Shown here piece after piece: positions 1 to 9,457 of a DNA stretch of 64,000 nt. Both the position numbers and the translations under genes were made by a program. The stretch spans positions 6,450,001-6,514,000 of the forward strand of contig NZ_AP023189.1 in NCBI RefSeq assembly GCF_012767755.2, written 5' to 3'. The notes beneath the pieces are model-generated. The model saw nothing but the letters and a program-made list of their open reading frames with translations, was not told the DNA's origin and did not search any database. The stretch is from Pseudomonas tohonis (GTDB taxonomy: Bacteria; Pseudomonadota; Gammaproteobacteria; Pseudomonadales; Pseudomonadaceae). Position 1 is the first letter of the stretch, and every line of letters starts with the position of its first letter.

Positions 1-189
1 CATGTCATGCGGGTCGGTGTTGATCGCGGGGCGTGCGCTGAAGTCCAGGTGCAGGGTCTTCACCTGCTTGTAGAAGATCGACCTGGCGAACTCCGCCGAA
101 CTGTCGCCGACGCTCTGGTACAGGCCACACCCGCCCAACAGCGCGGCCAGCAGGGCCGGCAGCAAGGGCCTAAAAACGGTACGCGACAT
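1..189 (-). CDS. tssJ: TssJ, T6SS outer-membrane lipoprotein (partial, N-terminal 63 residues)
   Basis: The visible part begins MSRTVFRPLLPALLAALLGGCG, a lipoprotein signal peptide with the lipobox LGGC, so the mature protein should start at a lipidated cysteine. TssJ sits on the periplasmic face of the outer membrane and binds the periplasmic part of TssM in the membrane complex. The sequence after the cysteine (LYQSVGDSSAEFA, then KTLHLDFSARPAIN) resembles the start of the TssJ/SciN beta-sandwich. The gene overlaps the end of tssG by about 20 bases, and an AGGAAAGAGAG ribosome site lies before the ATG. The gene runs off the left edge of the window. The assignment rests on the lipobox, size class and position next to tssG, and is fairly safe. 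Confidence 0.85.
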   Translation of the reverse strand, partial: MSRTVFRPLLPALLAALLGGCGLYQSVGDSSAEFARSIFYKQVKTLHLDFSARPAINTDPHDM

Positions 190-1264
190 GCTGTGTCTCT
201 CTTTCCTGCGGATTGTTGCGAAGGCCCCGATAGCGCCCAAGCGGGATGGTCACGGTCTCCGGGAGAGGGGCGCCCCGGTCGTCGCCCTGCCCCAGCAGCC
301 CGGTCATGCCGAGCAGCAGGGTCGCCTCGCCGAGCACGGGCCGGGGCAGGCAGCGCGTCGGCAGGGAGAGTTCGAGCCGTGCCGTGCAGCGCCAGCCGAG
401 GTAGACCTGCAGCAGAACCAGCAGGTCGCTGTGCAGGTGGGCGCCCGGCAGCCAGCCCTGCACGTCCTGCGGGTCTTCGGTGAACAGCGCCAGGTGCAGC
501 TGGCTATTGGCGTCATGGCCGACACGCCCTAGCGGGGTGCCCTGCGACAGGTCCAACGGCTCGGCCGTCGACAACCCCGCCGGCCGTGCCAGCACCACCT
601 GTTGCGGACAGTGCGGCGTGACGCGGGCACGGGTTTCGGGGGCCAGCAGCTTCACCAGTGCCGCGATGCCTTCAGCATTGCGGGTGGGCAGGCGCATGAC
701 GCTGAGCAGCGCGAGAAAGCGCGAGATCGGCGTCGCGACATGCTCGGCGGTGCCGGGGATTCCCAGGCCGATGAGCCCCAGCAGGCACTGGGACGTCGGG
801 TCGGCCCCACCGGGCTCGAAGGTCGCCGGGTACGAGTACTTGCGCCAGATGCGATAGAGCTGGGTGAATACCCGGTGATTGAAGATATCGAGGAAGGCTT
901 CCAGCGCCTCGTGCCCTTCGCGGCGCTGGGCGATGTCATCCAGGTAGGCGGTCGGCAAGGGCGAGTCCACGCCATAGAGCCCCAGCAGCCGCGTGCGCAC
1001 GGTAGCCGGCACCCGGTCCGGCTCGTCGGCGAACTCGATGGCCTTCAGTTCGCCTGCCGGGAAGCCCATGCCGGGGTCGGGACGAAAGCGCACCGGGTCA
1101 TCCGAGGGGCGCTCGGTGCTGCCCAGGGGCGGCTGCCCCGGCAGCGCCCGCTCCAGCAGTTGGCAGAACCGGTAGAGGTTCGCTTCGGCAACCCGTCCTT
1201 CCAGGGCCTGCAAGAGGCCGCTGGCGTTCAGCCGGGCATGCGCTGGCTGTGGTTCTCGTTCCAT
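170..1264 (-). CDS. tssG: TssG, T6SS baseplate subunit
   Basis: This 364-residue protein matches the TssG (VasB/ImpH) family. TssG joins TssF and TssK in the baseplate wedge, on which the contractile sheath assembles in the cytoplasm. Supporting features are the N-terminal LLQALEGRVAEANLYRFCQL segment, the central FRPDPGMGFPAGELKAIE block, and FLDIFNHRVFTQLYRIWRKY. The start MEREPQPAH was chosen because it lies inside the end of tssF (36-base overlap), giving a coupled tssF-tssG unit; a longer open frame continues upstream but is only the antisense-like frame of tssF. The length is normal for the family. Confidence 0.92.
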   Translation of the reverse strand: MEREPQPAHARLNASGLLQALEGRVAEANLYRFCQLLERALPGQPPLGSTERPSDDPVRFRPDPGMGFPAGELKAIEFADEPDRVPATVRTRLLGLYGVDSPLPTAYLDDIAQRREGHEALEAFLDIFNHRVFTQLYRIWRKYSYPATFEPGGADPTSQCLLGLIGLGIPGTAEHVATPISRFLALLSVMRLPTRNAEGIAALVKLLAPETRARVTPHCPQQVVLARPAGLSTAEPLDLSQGTPLGRVGHDANSQLHLALFTEDPQDVQGWLPGAHLHSDLLVLLQVYLGWRCTARLELSLPTRCLPRPVLGEATLLLGMTGLLGQGDDRGAPLPETVTIPLGRYRGLRNNPQERETQHVAYRF

Positions 1265-2991
1265 CTCAGGCTCTTCCCGGTGGGTTGCAGGATCAGCGTC
1301 AGCTGGTTGAACAGGTGGATGTCGGCGTACAGGGCGAAGAAGCGGCTGAGCATCTCGCCGAACAGGCCGATGTCCCCTTCGCCGCAGAAGCCGTTGGCAT
1401 CCAGCGTGACTTCGATATCCACGCCACGCAGCAGGAAGCCTCGCTCGAAGCGCTGGATCAGGTGGTGGCGCACGTCGACGATGGCCTCCAGGCGACGCCG
1501 GTTCAGCTCGTTGCCGGTCCAGTCGTAGAGCGCCAGGGTGCCGCGCAGCACGTCGGCGCTGCCCAGCATGGGCAGGAAGTTCGAGCCCAGGTGGCTGAGC
1601 ACCCGCCAGTGGAAGCGGTCGCGGCTGGGCGGGTAGCAGGGCAGCGTCGGCGCACACAGGTTGCGCACCCGCAGGCCGGTCTGGGTGGACTGCACCAGCG
1701 TGTCGAGCAAGGTGCTCTGCAACGCCTTGCGCGGCAGCTGGCCGTTGGTGCCGGTGAGGCGCAGCGACAGGCTTTCGCCGGCCGCCAGGCGGTCGACGTC
1801 GAACCCCTCGCCGCCGAGAATCAGCCAGGTGTCGTGGAGTCCGTTCGCCGCGCGCTTGAGGTGGGTATGGAAATAGCGCTCCGGGGCGTCGTCGCGCAGC
1901 ATTCCGCCCTTGTGCCGGAAGCTGGTGAACGGGACGTAGTCCTCGCGTTCGGCGTTCTTCGAGGCGGTGACCTGGTCCACCGAATAGATTTCCGTATGCC
2001 CATCCTGCAGGCGCATGGGACGCAGCAGGTAATCGCTCTGCAGCGGGTCCAGGCGCAGGGGGTCGGCCTCCAGCGTGAACAGGTTAATCACCGGTACGGC
2101 ATGCAGTCGGACATGCTCGGCGCGTGGCTCGAAATCGTGGGGCCAGCCCTCGGCGAGCACCACCTCCAGTTCCAGCCAGGGCACGCCCTCGGGCAGGCTC
2201 AGCCGCTCCAGGCCATGCAGGGTGACGAACATGAACTTCTCGCGAAAGCCGAAGTACTCCAGCAGCAGCTGGTAGCCACTGAACGCGCTGTCGCCTTTGG
2301 GCCAGAGCCGATCCTCCTCGGCGAACCCCCGGGCCGCGAAATGCCCCTGCAGGGGCCTGCGCTCGGGCACCCCGGGCAGGCGCACGTAGAGCGCATGCAC
2401 CTGCCGGGTCAGCGCCAGGTGCAGGGCGCTGGCCAGCGGGGCCTCGGCGTTCAGGTACAGCGGCAGAGCGCTCAGGTCCACCTGCGACCACTCGGCCAGG
2501 GGGCCGCAGGCCAGTCGCAGGCGCAACAGCGAACGGCCATCCGGCTGGTAGGCCAGCCGCAACGACTCCACCGCCAGGGGCTGCAGGGCGACATCCTGGG
2601 TGGTGGTGTAGCGGCAGCGGGTCCGCTGGGCTCCCACCGGCTGGGACAGGACCTCGAACCCCCGCTCGATGCGCTCGCTGCGCTTCATCTGCTGCAGATC
2701 GGGCGTCAGTTCGAGTATCGACAGCGAGGGAATCGTCCGCAGGTAGTGCGGCCAGAGCAGGCTGACCAGCCCTTCGGTCAGCTCCGGGAGGTCATCGTCG
2801 AGCTTCTCGCGCAGGCGCCCCATGAGGAAGGCGAAGCCCTCGAAGAGGCGTTCGACGTAGGGGTCGCGCGCGCCCGGTCGATTCAGGTTCAGGTGCGCCG
2901 CCCGGTCGGGGAAGGCTTCGGCGAACTCCTGCCCGGCTTCGCGCAGGTAACGCATTTCCGCGTCGAAATAGCGCAGCGTCCGGTTTTCCAT
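1228..2991 (-). CDS. tssF: TssF, T6SS baseplate subunit
   Basis: The protein (587 residues from this start) belongs to the TssF (VasA/ImpG) family, the scaffold of the baseplate wedge. It shows the typical opening MENRTLRYFDAEMRYLREAG, then EAFPDRAAHL and RDPYVERLFEGFAFLMGRLREKLDDD, followed by LWPHYLRTIPSLSILEL. The start at 2991 matches where family members usually begin. An ATG twelve bases earlier (3003) and a TTG at 3021 are in frame; the AGGAAG motif lies very close to the 3003 ATG, so the exact start is uncertain by a few codons. The gene follows tssA closely and overlaps tssG. Confidence 0.93.
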   Translation of the reverse strand: MENRTLRYFDAEMRYLREAGQEFAEAFPDRAAHLNLNRPGARDPYVERLFEGFAFLMGRLREKLDDDLPELTEGLVSLLWPHYLRTIPSLSILELTPDLQQMKRSERIERGFEVLSQPVGAQRTRCRYTTTQDVALQPLAVESLRLAYQPDGRSLLRLRLACGPLAEWSQVDLSALPLYLNAEAPLASALHLALTRQVHALYVRLPGVPERRPLQGHFAARGFAEEDRLWPKGDSAFSGYQLLLEYFGFREKFMFVTLHGLERLSLPEGVPWLELEVVLAEGWPHDFEPRAEHVRLHAVPVINLFTLEADPLRLDPLQSDYLLRPMRLQDGHTEIYSVDQVTASKNAEREDYVPFTSFRHKGGMLRDDAPERYFHTHLKRAANGLHDTWLILGGEGFDVDRLAAGESLSLRLTGTNGQLPRKALQSTLLDTLVQSTQTGLRVRNLCAPTLPCYPPSRDRFHWRVLSHLGSNFLPMLGSADVLRGTLALYDWTGNELNRRRLEAIVDVRHHLIQRFERGFLLRGVDIEVTLDANGFCGEGDIGLFGEMLSRFFALYADIHLFNQLTLILQPTGKSLRWNENHSQRMPG

Positions 2992-3024
2992 ATCCACAAG
3001 CATGCTTCCTGTCTTGATCAATGC

Positions 3025-4608
3025 TCAGCGACACAACACCGCGGCGCGCACCGGATCGATGCTGACCAGCTCGGCCAGCAGCGCCTCCTTGCGACGCCCG
3101 AGCGCGGGCTTGTCCACATCGGTGCGTTGGGATTTCAGGCGCAGCAGCTTGAGCAGGCGCGCCTGCACCTCGAAGCTCAGGTCGGGCTCCCATTGCTCGA
3201 GGGCCTGGCGCCTGGCCGTGACCTTCAGCTCCGCCAGCAGGTGGATGGCCAGGTCGGTCTTGCCGCACTGTTCGGCGACCCGGGCCATGAGCAGGCGCAG
3301 CAGCCAGCGCTGTCGCCCGCCCTGCGCGCCGGGTTGCGTCCCGAGCCAGGCGATGGCCGCCTCCACCCCCTCGCTGTCGGCCTGGGCCAGCGCCTTGGCT
3401 TCCAGGGCGAGGATGTCGACATCCACCGGATCGGGCGTCGCCGGCGCCGGCAGCCATTGCGGCGACTGGTTACCGCTCACGTGCTGGGCGATCCAGTTGC
3501 GCGTGACCTCGTCGGCAAACGGCGAGCCATCGTTCCAGCGCAGGGACTCCAGGCCCGGCAAGCGGTCGAGAAGCATGCCCAGGTCGCGCTTGACGATGTC
3601 GGCCCAGCCATCCTGCGGCGGCGCCTGCCGGCTCAGCGCCTGGCAGAGGTACCACTGCAGGTCGAGCCAGAAATGGTTCACGCCTTCGGCGTAGATGCGT
3701 TCGACCTGGTCGAGCAGCTCGCTCCAGCTCTGCTGCAGGTGCAGCCGCCGCAACTGGGCCCGGTAGTCGCTGCGGGGCGGCGCCAGCCGGGTCGTGCCGC
3801 TGCCCTCTGCGGGTGGCAGCTGGTGCACCGTGTCCCAGCGCAGGCTTTTCATCAGCCGGTGCGCCGCCAACCAGCCCAACGGCTGCTCGCGCAGGTAGCC
3901 GGCCAGGACGCGCCCGCCATCGAGCAGGTCGCGGCCGGAGCGGATGGGGGTGAGCGATGGCGTGGCGCCCTGCCGGCCCGCTTCGTGGGCCGCGCTGTTC
4001 TGCGGCACCAGGGCGTCCACCCCGCCGGATTGCGCCAGGCGGTTGGTCAGCGCGGTATAGAGCGCTCCCAGCGACGGCCGCTGTTCCTCCGGCCAGGTTT
4101 CCAGGGTCCGGTTCAGCCAGGCCAGCGCGGCGACCGTCCGCTCCGCCTCGATCTTCACCACTTCGGGGTAGAGCGACAGCCCATCCAGCACCTTGCCGCT
4201 GGCCAGCCACTCCAGCGCCATGCGCCGGCTGTTCGGCCGGCTCGGCAGGATGTCGTCGCCGAAGCGTTCGAGCAGCGCGGCCAGCAGGCTCAGCCCATCG
4301 GCGAGCCCCGCCTCGCCATCCATCTGCATGCGCGCCCAGAGGTAGTAGGTCGCCACCCGCAGGTCCTTGCAGCGCTGCTTGATCAGCGCTTCCGCCAACT
4401 GCGCGACCCGCTCGGTATCGGCGCCGGAGAGCTTGTTCACCTCCTCGCGCATGTGCTGGAAGTCGTCGTCGTAGCCCGGGTCATCCCCCACCACGGACGA
4501 CGGGCCGACCGGCTGCAGCCAGGCTTCCCAGCCAGGGGCCTCGCGGCGGGCCATCTCCAGCGCGTCACGCGCGCCCAGGCAGCTGGCGATTAGGGCGGAC
4601 AGGCTCAT
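3025..4608 (-). CDS. tssA: TssA, T6SS cap/organiser protein
   Basis: This 527-residue protein has an ImpA_N domain in its first ~150 residues (GPSSVVGDDPGYDDDF, then KDLRVATYYLWARMQMDGEAGLADGLSLLAALLERFGDDILPSRPNSRR). The C-terminal half is a helical VasJ-like region. TssA proteins prime tail polymerisation at the baseplate and, in long forms, stay at the growing sheath end. Length and C-terminal type place this among the long TssA proteins. The start codon overlaps the stop of tssM in an ATGA arrangement, so the two are translationally coupled. Confidence 0.9.
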   Translation of the reverse strand: MSLSALIASCLGARDALEMARREAPGWEAWLQPVGPSSVVGDDPGYDDDFQHMREEVNKLSGADTERVAQLAEALIKQRCKDLRVATYYLWARMQMDGEAGLADGLSLLAALLERFGDDILPSRPNSRRMALEWLASGKVLDGLSLYPEVVKIEAERTVAALAWLNRTLETWPEEQRPSLGALYTALTNRLAQSGGVDALVPQNSAAHEAGRQGATPSLTPIRSGRDLLDGGRVLAGYLREQPLGWLAAHRLMKSLRWDTVHQLPPAEGSGTTRLAPPRSDYRAQLRRLHLQQSWSELLDQVERIYAEGVNHFWLDLQWYLCQALSRQAPPQDGWADIVKRDLGMLLDRLPGLESLRWNDGSPFADEVTRNWIAQHVSGNQSPQWLPAPATPDPVDVDILALEAKALAQADSEGVEAAIAWLGTQPGAQGGRQRWLLRLLMARVAEQCGKTDLAIHLLAELKVTARRQALEQWEPDLSFEVQARLLKLLRLKSQRTDVDKPALGRRKEALLAELVSIDPVRAAVLCR

Positions 4609-7600
4609 GGTTGCGCTCCGTAACGCGCCAGCGGACGCGAAGCGCCGCCGGGTTCGAGGAAGATCCGCGCCGGCATGCGAAAGCCGCGCAGTTGCAGCAG
4701 CGCCAGGGGTCCGGCCCCCAGATCGGTGCGCAGGTGCCAGGTCAGCCCCAGGCCATCGGGGGCGTCGAGCACCAGGCGATAGCGGGTTTCGCTGTCATCC
4801 AGCGGAGTGACCCGGGCCCGCTCCAGGAGCCGGATCAGGCCCCAGGTGCCGGGGTAGTCGCCAAGCAGCCGCTCTCCGCTCCTGGCGTGGGTCCAGCTCA
4901 GGCGCGCGCCGGGGTGATCGCTCGCGCTGGGCCAGTCGAACCGTTGCCAGCGCTCCCGCTGGTTGAAGTACGCCAGGCGGCGACCATCGAGGATCAGGGT
5001 GGTCTGCACGAGGTCGCGTACCGGCTTGGCCCGCAGTTCGAAGGCGATGCCCATGCCGCCGTCGGTGTAGAGCACGTCGGCCAGTTCGGCGAGCCGATTG
5101 ACCGCCGCGAGGAACGCGGGATCGAGGCGCAGCCCCTGGCCCTGGGCGCTCTCGGGCACCCAGCGATTGCCGTCCTTGCGCAGCACGCCGCCCAGCTGGC
5201 GGGTGAGGAAGCGGTCGATGTGCCCGCTGTCGGCGCGGATCATCTGCCCGAGCATGGGTAGCGATGCGTCGCTGGCGCTCGCAGCGAAGGGGTAGCGGCC
5301 AGCGAAGGCGCTGTTCCAGGGACCGACGATGGCGCGCTGCCAGTGGTCATTGAGCCCGGCAGCGGACGGTTGCAGGATGCGCTGCCAGGCCTGGTCCAGC
5401 GGCTGGACGAACAGTGCCCGGCCAAAGCCGGCCCATTCGCTGCCGAGGCTGGCGGCGATCAGGCTGCCATAGGACTGGGTGTCGGTGAGGTCGACGCTGC
5501 GCCCCTGGAATACGGTTTGGGCCAGGGCCTGGATCATCGCCTGGGGATCCTGGGCGGCGCTCACCTGCTGCAGCGTCAGGCGCACCCGGGTCACGCGGGT
5601 GAGGAAGGCATGCAGGCTGATGCTGTCGTCACCGCCGGAGGGCTCGTCCCCTTTGCCGAGCAGCGCCAGCAGCGGGCCGAAGCTCTCCTCCAGCGGCCCC
5701 TTCGGCAGCGCCGCCAGCTGCTCGATGACCGGTGCCTTGTCCGGCCCCATGAGGTTCTGCGCGGACTGCAAAAGCGACTCGCCCAGGGCCTGGCTGCGGG
5801 TACCGGCCCGCCCCTGGTAGGACAGGGTATTGACCAGCGCGATGAACGGCGACTGGCGCACATCGGTCATCAGGGTGAGCTGGTCGACCACATCGGCGAG
5901 GCTACCGGCCTCCTGCCAGCGCAGGCTGTTGAGCATGTCCAGCCAGGCCCGGCCGTAGTCCTGGAAGTAGCGCGCGGTCAGGCTTTCGCGCAGGGCCTCG
6001 GGGGTCAGCTCGGCGTCGATCTGGCTGCGGTCATCGCTGAGTACCCAGTCGATCTCCTCGCGGCGCGCGGCGGCGATCTCGTCGATGGCCTTGCGCACTC
6101 CGCCTTCCCAGGCCTGGCGGGTGAATACACCCGGCACCTCGGCGGCGGTGGAGAACAGCGGCTGCGCGTCGGTATCGCCGACCATCTGCTGCAGCCCCAT
6201 GGCCGGGTACTGGTTGGCGACGGCGTCGAGCACCTGCCGGTAGAGGGTGGCCTCGCCATTGCGCTGGCCGAGCTGGCTGATCAGCAGCTGGCGGGCCCGG
6301 GCGACCAGGGCCGGGTCGGTGGTGATGCGCCAGCCGGGGTGCGCCTCCAGCTGCGCGGCGTAGAAGCGCCAGAGGTTCGGCGCGATGCCCTGCCATGTGC
6401 CCTCGCCGATGCCCATGCGGGCAGGCTCGGCGGCCGCCAGCGCCTTGCCGAGGAATGACGCATCGACATTCTCCGGCCGGGCCATCATCAGGTAGGCCTT
6501 GAGCGGCTCGTAGGCCTCCCGGGCCCGGGCGGCGCGCTCGGCGCTGCCCGGCGCCAGGCTGAGCAGCGTGCGCAGCTGGCGCTCGAAGCCGGCCGCAGCC
6601 GGGTCGCGGACCAGCCGGTTGTTGGCCGCCTCGTAGCGGGGCCAGAGCGCGGCGAGCAGGCCGTCGTTCTGGCTCAGGCCGAAACGCTGGTACCAGGGCG
6701 CGCCGTGCTTGCTGCGTTGGTCGAGGCGGTCGAGCTCATGGACCAGCGCGTTAAGGGCAAGCAGTTGCTCGTCGCCTTCCCGGGGTTGGTCCAGGGTGGC
6801 CAGGACGGCCTGCATCTCGGCGATCTGGACGCGGTTGCCGGCGAAGGAGAGCAGCGTCCCCAGCCCCCAGAACGCCAGGAGGCCGAGCGCGACGGCGGTC
6901 GCGGTGCGCCACCAGGGCCACCCGTAGGGCCGGCCGCCATGCCGGTCCGCCAGCACGCCTCGCCAGGCCGCGGGCGGCAGCCAATGATGCGCCGCAGCGC
7001 CCCCAGCGCCCGGCATCGCGAGGCTGAACCAGAGCCCGCGCGGCACCACCCCATGGCTGCGCTGCAAGTGGTCCCAGGTCCGTCGCCAACGGGTGATGCC
7101 TTCGTCCCGCAGGCCCTGGGCGAGACGCAGGAGAAAATCATGGCGGATGTCGGCCTGCATCCGGGCGAGCCCCTGCTCACGCAGCGGCTCGAGCAACTGC
7201 CCCAGACGGCCTTCCAGCTGCGCCGGCCCGGCGCGAGGCGCCAGCGTGCAGCCCACCGCGGCCTCGGTGGCCGGTTGCTCCCACTCGCTGCGGCAGACCT
7301 CCCAGAGGTTCACCGGCGCCTGCCAGCGCAGCCGCCTGGCGATATCCCGCAACTGGTGCTGGTAGCGGTCCAGGTAGTCTGCATCGGCGCCCTGCTGCGC
7401 GCTGAGCGCCCAGACGATGCCATCCAGGGGACGCTGCGGACGAAGCCGGCGCCACTGCTCCAGCCACGTGGCAGCGGCGGCATCCTGGGCGGCACCGCCC
7501 CACAACAGCACCACGCCCTCACCTTCCAGCCACTGCTTTTCGGCCAGGCCGGGGGCGATGGCGACTACCTCATCAGGCTCGCCGATCACCAGTAGCAGGC

Positions 7601-7949
7601 GAGTACGGCGGCGCCAGAAGAAGCCGAGGTTGTGGCGCAGATATTGACGAGCTTCCTCCCCATTCACACCAAGAACGTCAGATTTTTGAGGCTCCGATAA
7701 GGCCTCGCCGGCATGATCCCGGCGATACAACGAATGTCCAAGATGCCAGCCTGCCACGCGATAACTTACCTCGGCGAGAAGCACCAACAAGGTGACAGCG
7801 GCTGCACTCCAAAGCCAGATGCTCTGCGCGGCACTACCAGCAATGATCCCCAGGAGGGAGGGCTTCCACCAGAGCAACAAAAGCAATCCAATGCCTGCGA
7901 ACACGACAACCCAAAGCAACACTTTCATCCACAGCAATTTCATGAACAT
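4605..7949 (-). CDS. tssM: TssM (IcmF-like), T6SS inner-membrane core protein
   Basis: This 1114-residue inner-membrane protein carries two N-terminal membrane spans (about residues 8-28 and 40-62), a cytoplasmic domain, a third span near residue 355-375, and a long periplasmic part ending in the conserved C-terminal beta domain that meets TssJ. It links TssL in the inner membrane to TssJ at the outer membrane. The position where many relatives have a Walker A loop reads VIGEPDEVVAIAPG, lacking the GxxGxGK[ST] signature, so nucleotide binding is unlikely. The stop of the preceding gene directly abuts the ATG at 7949; a second in-frame ATG lies at 7943. Confidence 0.95.
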   Translation of the reverse strand: MFMKLLWMKVLLWVVVFAGIGLLLLLWWKPSLLGIIAGSAAQSIWLWSAAAVTLLVLLAEVSYRVAGWHLGHSLYRRDHAGEALSEPQKSDVLGVNGEEARQYLRHNLGFFWRRRTRLLLVIGEPDEVVAIAPGLAEKQWLEGEGVVLLWGGAAQDAAAATWLEQWRRLRPQRPLDGIVWALSAQQGADADYLDRYQHQLRDIARRLRWQAPVNLWEVCRSEWEQPATEAAVGCTLAPRAGPAQLEGRLGQLLEPLREQGLARMQADIRHDFLLRLAQGLRDEGITRWRRTWDHLQRSHGVVPRGLWFSLAMPGAGGAAAHHWLPPAAWRGVLADRHGGRPYGWPWWRTATAVALGLLAFWGLGTLLSFAGNRVQIAEMQAVLATLDQPREGDEQLLALNALVHELDRLDQRSKHGAPWYQRFGLSQNDGLLAALWPRYEAANNRLVRDPAAAGFERQLRTLLSLAPGSAERAARAREAYEPLKAYLMMARPENVDASFLGKALAAAEPARMGIGEGTWQGIAPNLWRFYAAQLEAHPGWRITTDPALVARARQLLISQLGQRNGEATLYRQVLDAVANQYPAMGLQQMVGDTDAQPLFSTAAEVPGVFTRQAWEGGVRKAIDEIAAARREEIDWVLSDDRSQIDAELTPEALRESLTARYFQDYGRAWLDMLNSLRWQEAGSLADVVDQLTLMTDVRQSPFIALVNTLSYQGRAGTRSQALGESLLQSAQNLMGPDKAPVIEQLAALPKGPLEESFGPLLALLGKGDEPSGGDDSISLHAFLTRVTRVRLTLQQVSAAQDPQAMIQALAQTVFQGRSVDLTDTQSYGSLIAASLGSEWAGFGRALFVQPLDQAWQRILQPSAAGLNDHWQRAIVGPWNSAFAGRYPFAASASDASLPMLGQMIRADSGHIDRFLTRQLGGVLRKDGNRWVPESAQGQGLRLDPAFLAAVNRLAELADVLYTDGGMGIAFELRAKPVRDLVQTTLILDGRRLAYFNQRERWQRFDWPSASDHPGARLSWTHARSGERLLGDYPGTWGLIRLLERARVTPLDDSETRYRLVLDAPDGLGLTWHLRTDLGAGPLALLQLRGFRMPARIFLEPGGASRPLARYGAQP

Positions 7950-9191
7950 CTATCCCTGAAGATCGACAGCAATCGGTCGAATCGCCGTACACCACAGTCC
8001 TGGTGAACCTGTGCCATCCCCACAAAGGGTCAGCTGCGGACGGCCTTCCAGTTGAATCGCCTGGGCAGCTGCCGCAATCGCTAGCCAAGGTGCCGCCTTG
8101 CCACTGCGCCCAAGGATGGTGTCGAGATTGTGTTGGCCCTTTTGGGGCGTGGCTGGAACACCCAATCGCTCCAATGCCGTCCCAACATCAGCCTGGCGTT
8201 GATGATCAATACCCGACAGCCAGACTCCGTCGAGAGACCCAGGCCCAATCTGAGCCCAGTTCAGAGCCTGATGGATGGAGCTAACCAACCCATCGGTCGA
8301 GGGCTCACGCTCCTGTTCAGGACGATGCAAGTAGACATGAGGATGAGGGGAGACTCGCGATGGGCCACTACCGAACAGCATGCCCACCACTGCCTCGGTC
8401 GACTCTTCAACCACCCCGGGCGCTACTTGAAAAGCAATGATCATCAATAGCGCCTGATCGTTGGCGCGATGATCCAACCACTGATCAATCACTGCTAATC
8501 CGTTGCCCTCTGTCGCCTGCAATGCTCGCCGAATACCAGCCCCAGCCCACGCCTGCTTCCAAGCCTCCACAATTACCTTGTCCGATAGGCTGGTATTGAC
8601 GTCCAGATGCAAAGCCAAGGGAAGGTCAGGCGGGAACGATGCCAAAACCTGAGACATGTCAGCGAAGACCTGCGACAAAAGCCGCTGCAGCACATCTACA
8701 GAACGCTCCATCTCACCAATCGGCAAACGGCTATGGCGCACCGCGCTCTCGCCTTGCCATGACGCTTGTGCACGTAGAGCACTGACCTTGCCTTGCAGGG
8801 CCTTCAACTGCTGCGCACGTATGTCCTCAACTTGCTCATCGCGTAGAGCAGTATGCAAGCTGACAACCAGGACCTGCTGCGAACGTCGCCCCTGATTAAC
8901 CTTGCTCAATCGATCTTCCTCGCGAGCGGCATCCCATCCATCGGCAGCCCCCTTCTGCAAGGTGAACACCAGGGCCCGAAGCGCACCCAGCCCACACCAA
9001 GCCAGGAGAGGTAACCCGAGGGAGTGCCACCAAAAATATCCAGGCTCCTCTGTCATTGAGCTTTCAGCCAGCCAAAGAACCAGGCACACCCCCAGCACAA
9101 CACAGATCAGCAGCAGCCCGAGCCACACCCAGAGGCGCGGTGGCGCAGGTTGCGGAGCTGGAGCGGGAATCTCATCCAGTCTGACCACCAT
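7950..9191 (-). CDS. T6SS-linked two-span inner-membrane protein of unknown function
   Basis: I do not recognise this 413-residue protein with certainty. It starts MVVRLDEIPAPAPQPAPPRL and has two hydrophobic spans (about residues 22-42 and 54-75), followed by a soluble region. That region contains PLALHLDVNTSLSDKVIVEAW and a later GLVSSIHQALNWAQIG / LDGVWLSGIDHQRQADVGTALERLGVPA block. Its stop touches the tssM start and its start overlaps the PAAR stop (TGATCATG), so it is made with both. Base composition is AT-richer than tssM. It may be an adaptor loading effectors; DUF2875/Tla3-like proteins are one family worth testing, but I cannot confirm that by eye. Confidence 0.7.
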   Translation of the reverse strand: MVVRLDEIPAPAPQPAPPRLWVWLGLLLICVVLGVCLVLWLAESSMTEEPGYFWWHSLGLPLLAWCGLGALRALVFTLQKGAADGWDAAREEDRLSKVNQGRRSQQVLVVSLHTALRDEQVEDIRAQQLKALQGKVSALRAQASWQGESAVRHSRLPIGEMERSVDVLQRLLSQVFADMSQVLASFPPDLPLALHLDVNTSLSDKVIVEAWKQAWAGAGIRRALQATEGNGLAVIDQWLDHRANDQALLMIIAFQVAPGVVEESTEAVVGMLFGSGPSRVSPHPHVYLHRPEQEREPSTDGLVSSIHQALNWAQIGPGSLDGVWLSGIDHQRQADVGTALERLGVPATPQKGQHNLDTILGRSGKAAPWLAIAAAAQAIQLEGRPQLTLCGDGTGSPGLWCTAIRPIAVDLQG

Positions 9192-9193
9192 GA

Positions 9194-9457
9194 TCAGATA
9201 GCCTTTACATGCGGGAGAGACGACAAGAGAGAGCAACCACAAGCGCACCGGTGCCCATGGAAGGCCACCGGAAGTCCCGAATCACAGAAGTTCGGATTGC
9301 CTTCCACAATCACCGTTGGGCCATGGCCTGGAATCGGGCAGCTCACCGGATCGCCGACTCTGGCGACGCCGATACCATTGCAGATCATCTCAGCGGAGCC
9401 CGCCAGAACGGCCCCACCACCGGTGTTTTTATCGCCTAAGCGAATGACTCCACTCAT
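9194..9457 (-). CDS. PAAR-domain spike tip protein
   Basis: This 87-residue protein is a stand-alone PAAR protein. It opens MSGVIRLGDKNTGGGAVL and continues VARVGDPVSCPIPGHGPTVIVEGNPNFCDSGLPVAFHGHRCACGC. The repeated histidine and cysteine residues are those used by PAAR proteins to hold a zinc ion at the tip of a small beta-cone. It should sharpen the VgrG spike and may help recruit the effector. It has no extension, so it is not itself a fused toxin. Its stop overlaps the start of the following membrane-protein gene. Confidence 0.92.
   Translation of the reverse strand: MSGVIRLGDKNTGGGAVLAGSAEMICNGIGVARVGDPVSCPIPGHGPTVIVEGNPNFCDSGLPVAFHGHRCACGCSLLSSLPHVKAI

Noticed and set aside
1249-4593. 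Plus-strand open frame of over 1100 codons opposite tssF and tssA
   Set aside because: It is the antisense frame of two well-supported genes. Its protein is low-complexity, rich in Gln, Arg and Ala, with no recognisable domain, as expected from GC-rich codon bias.
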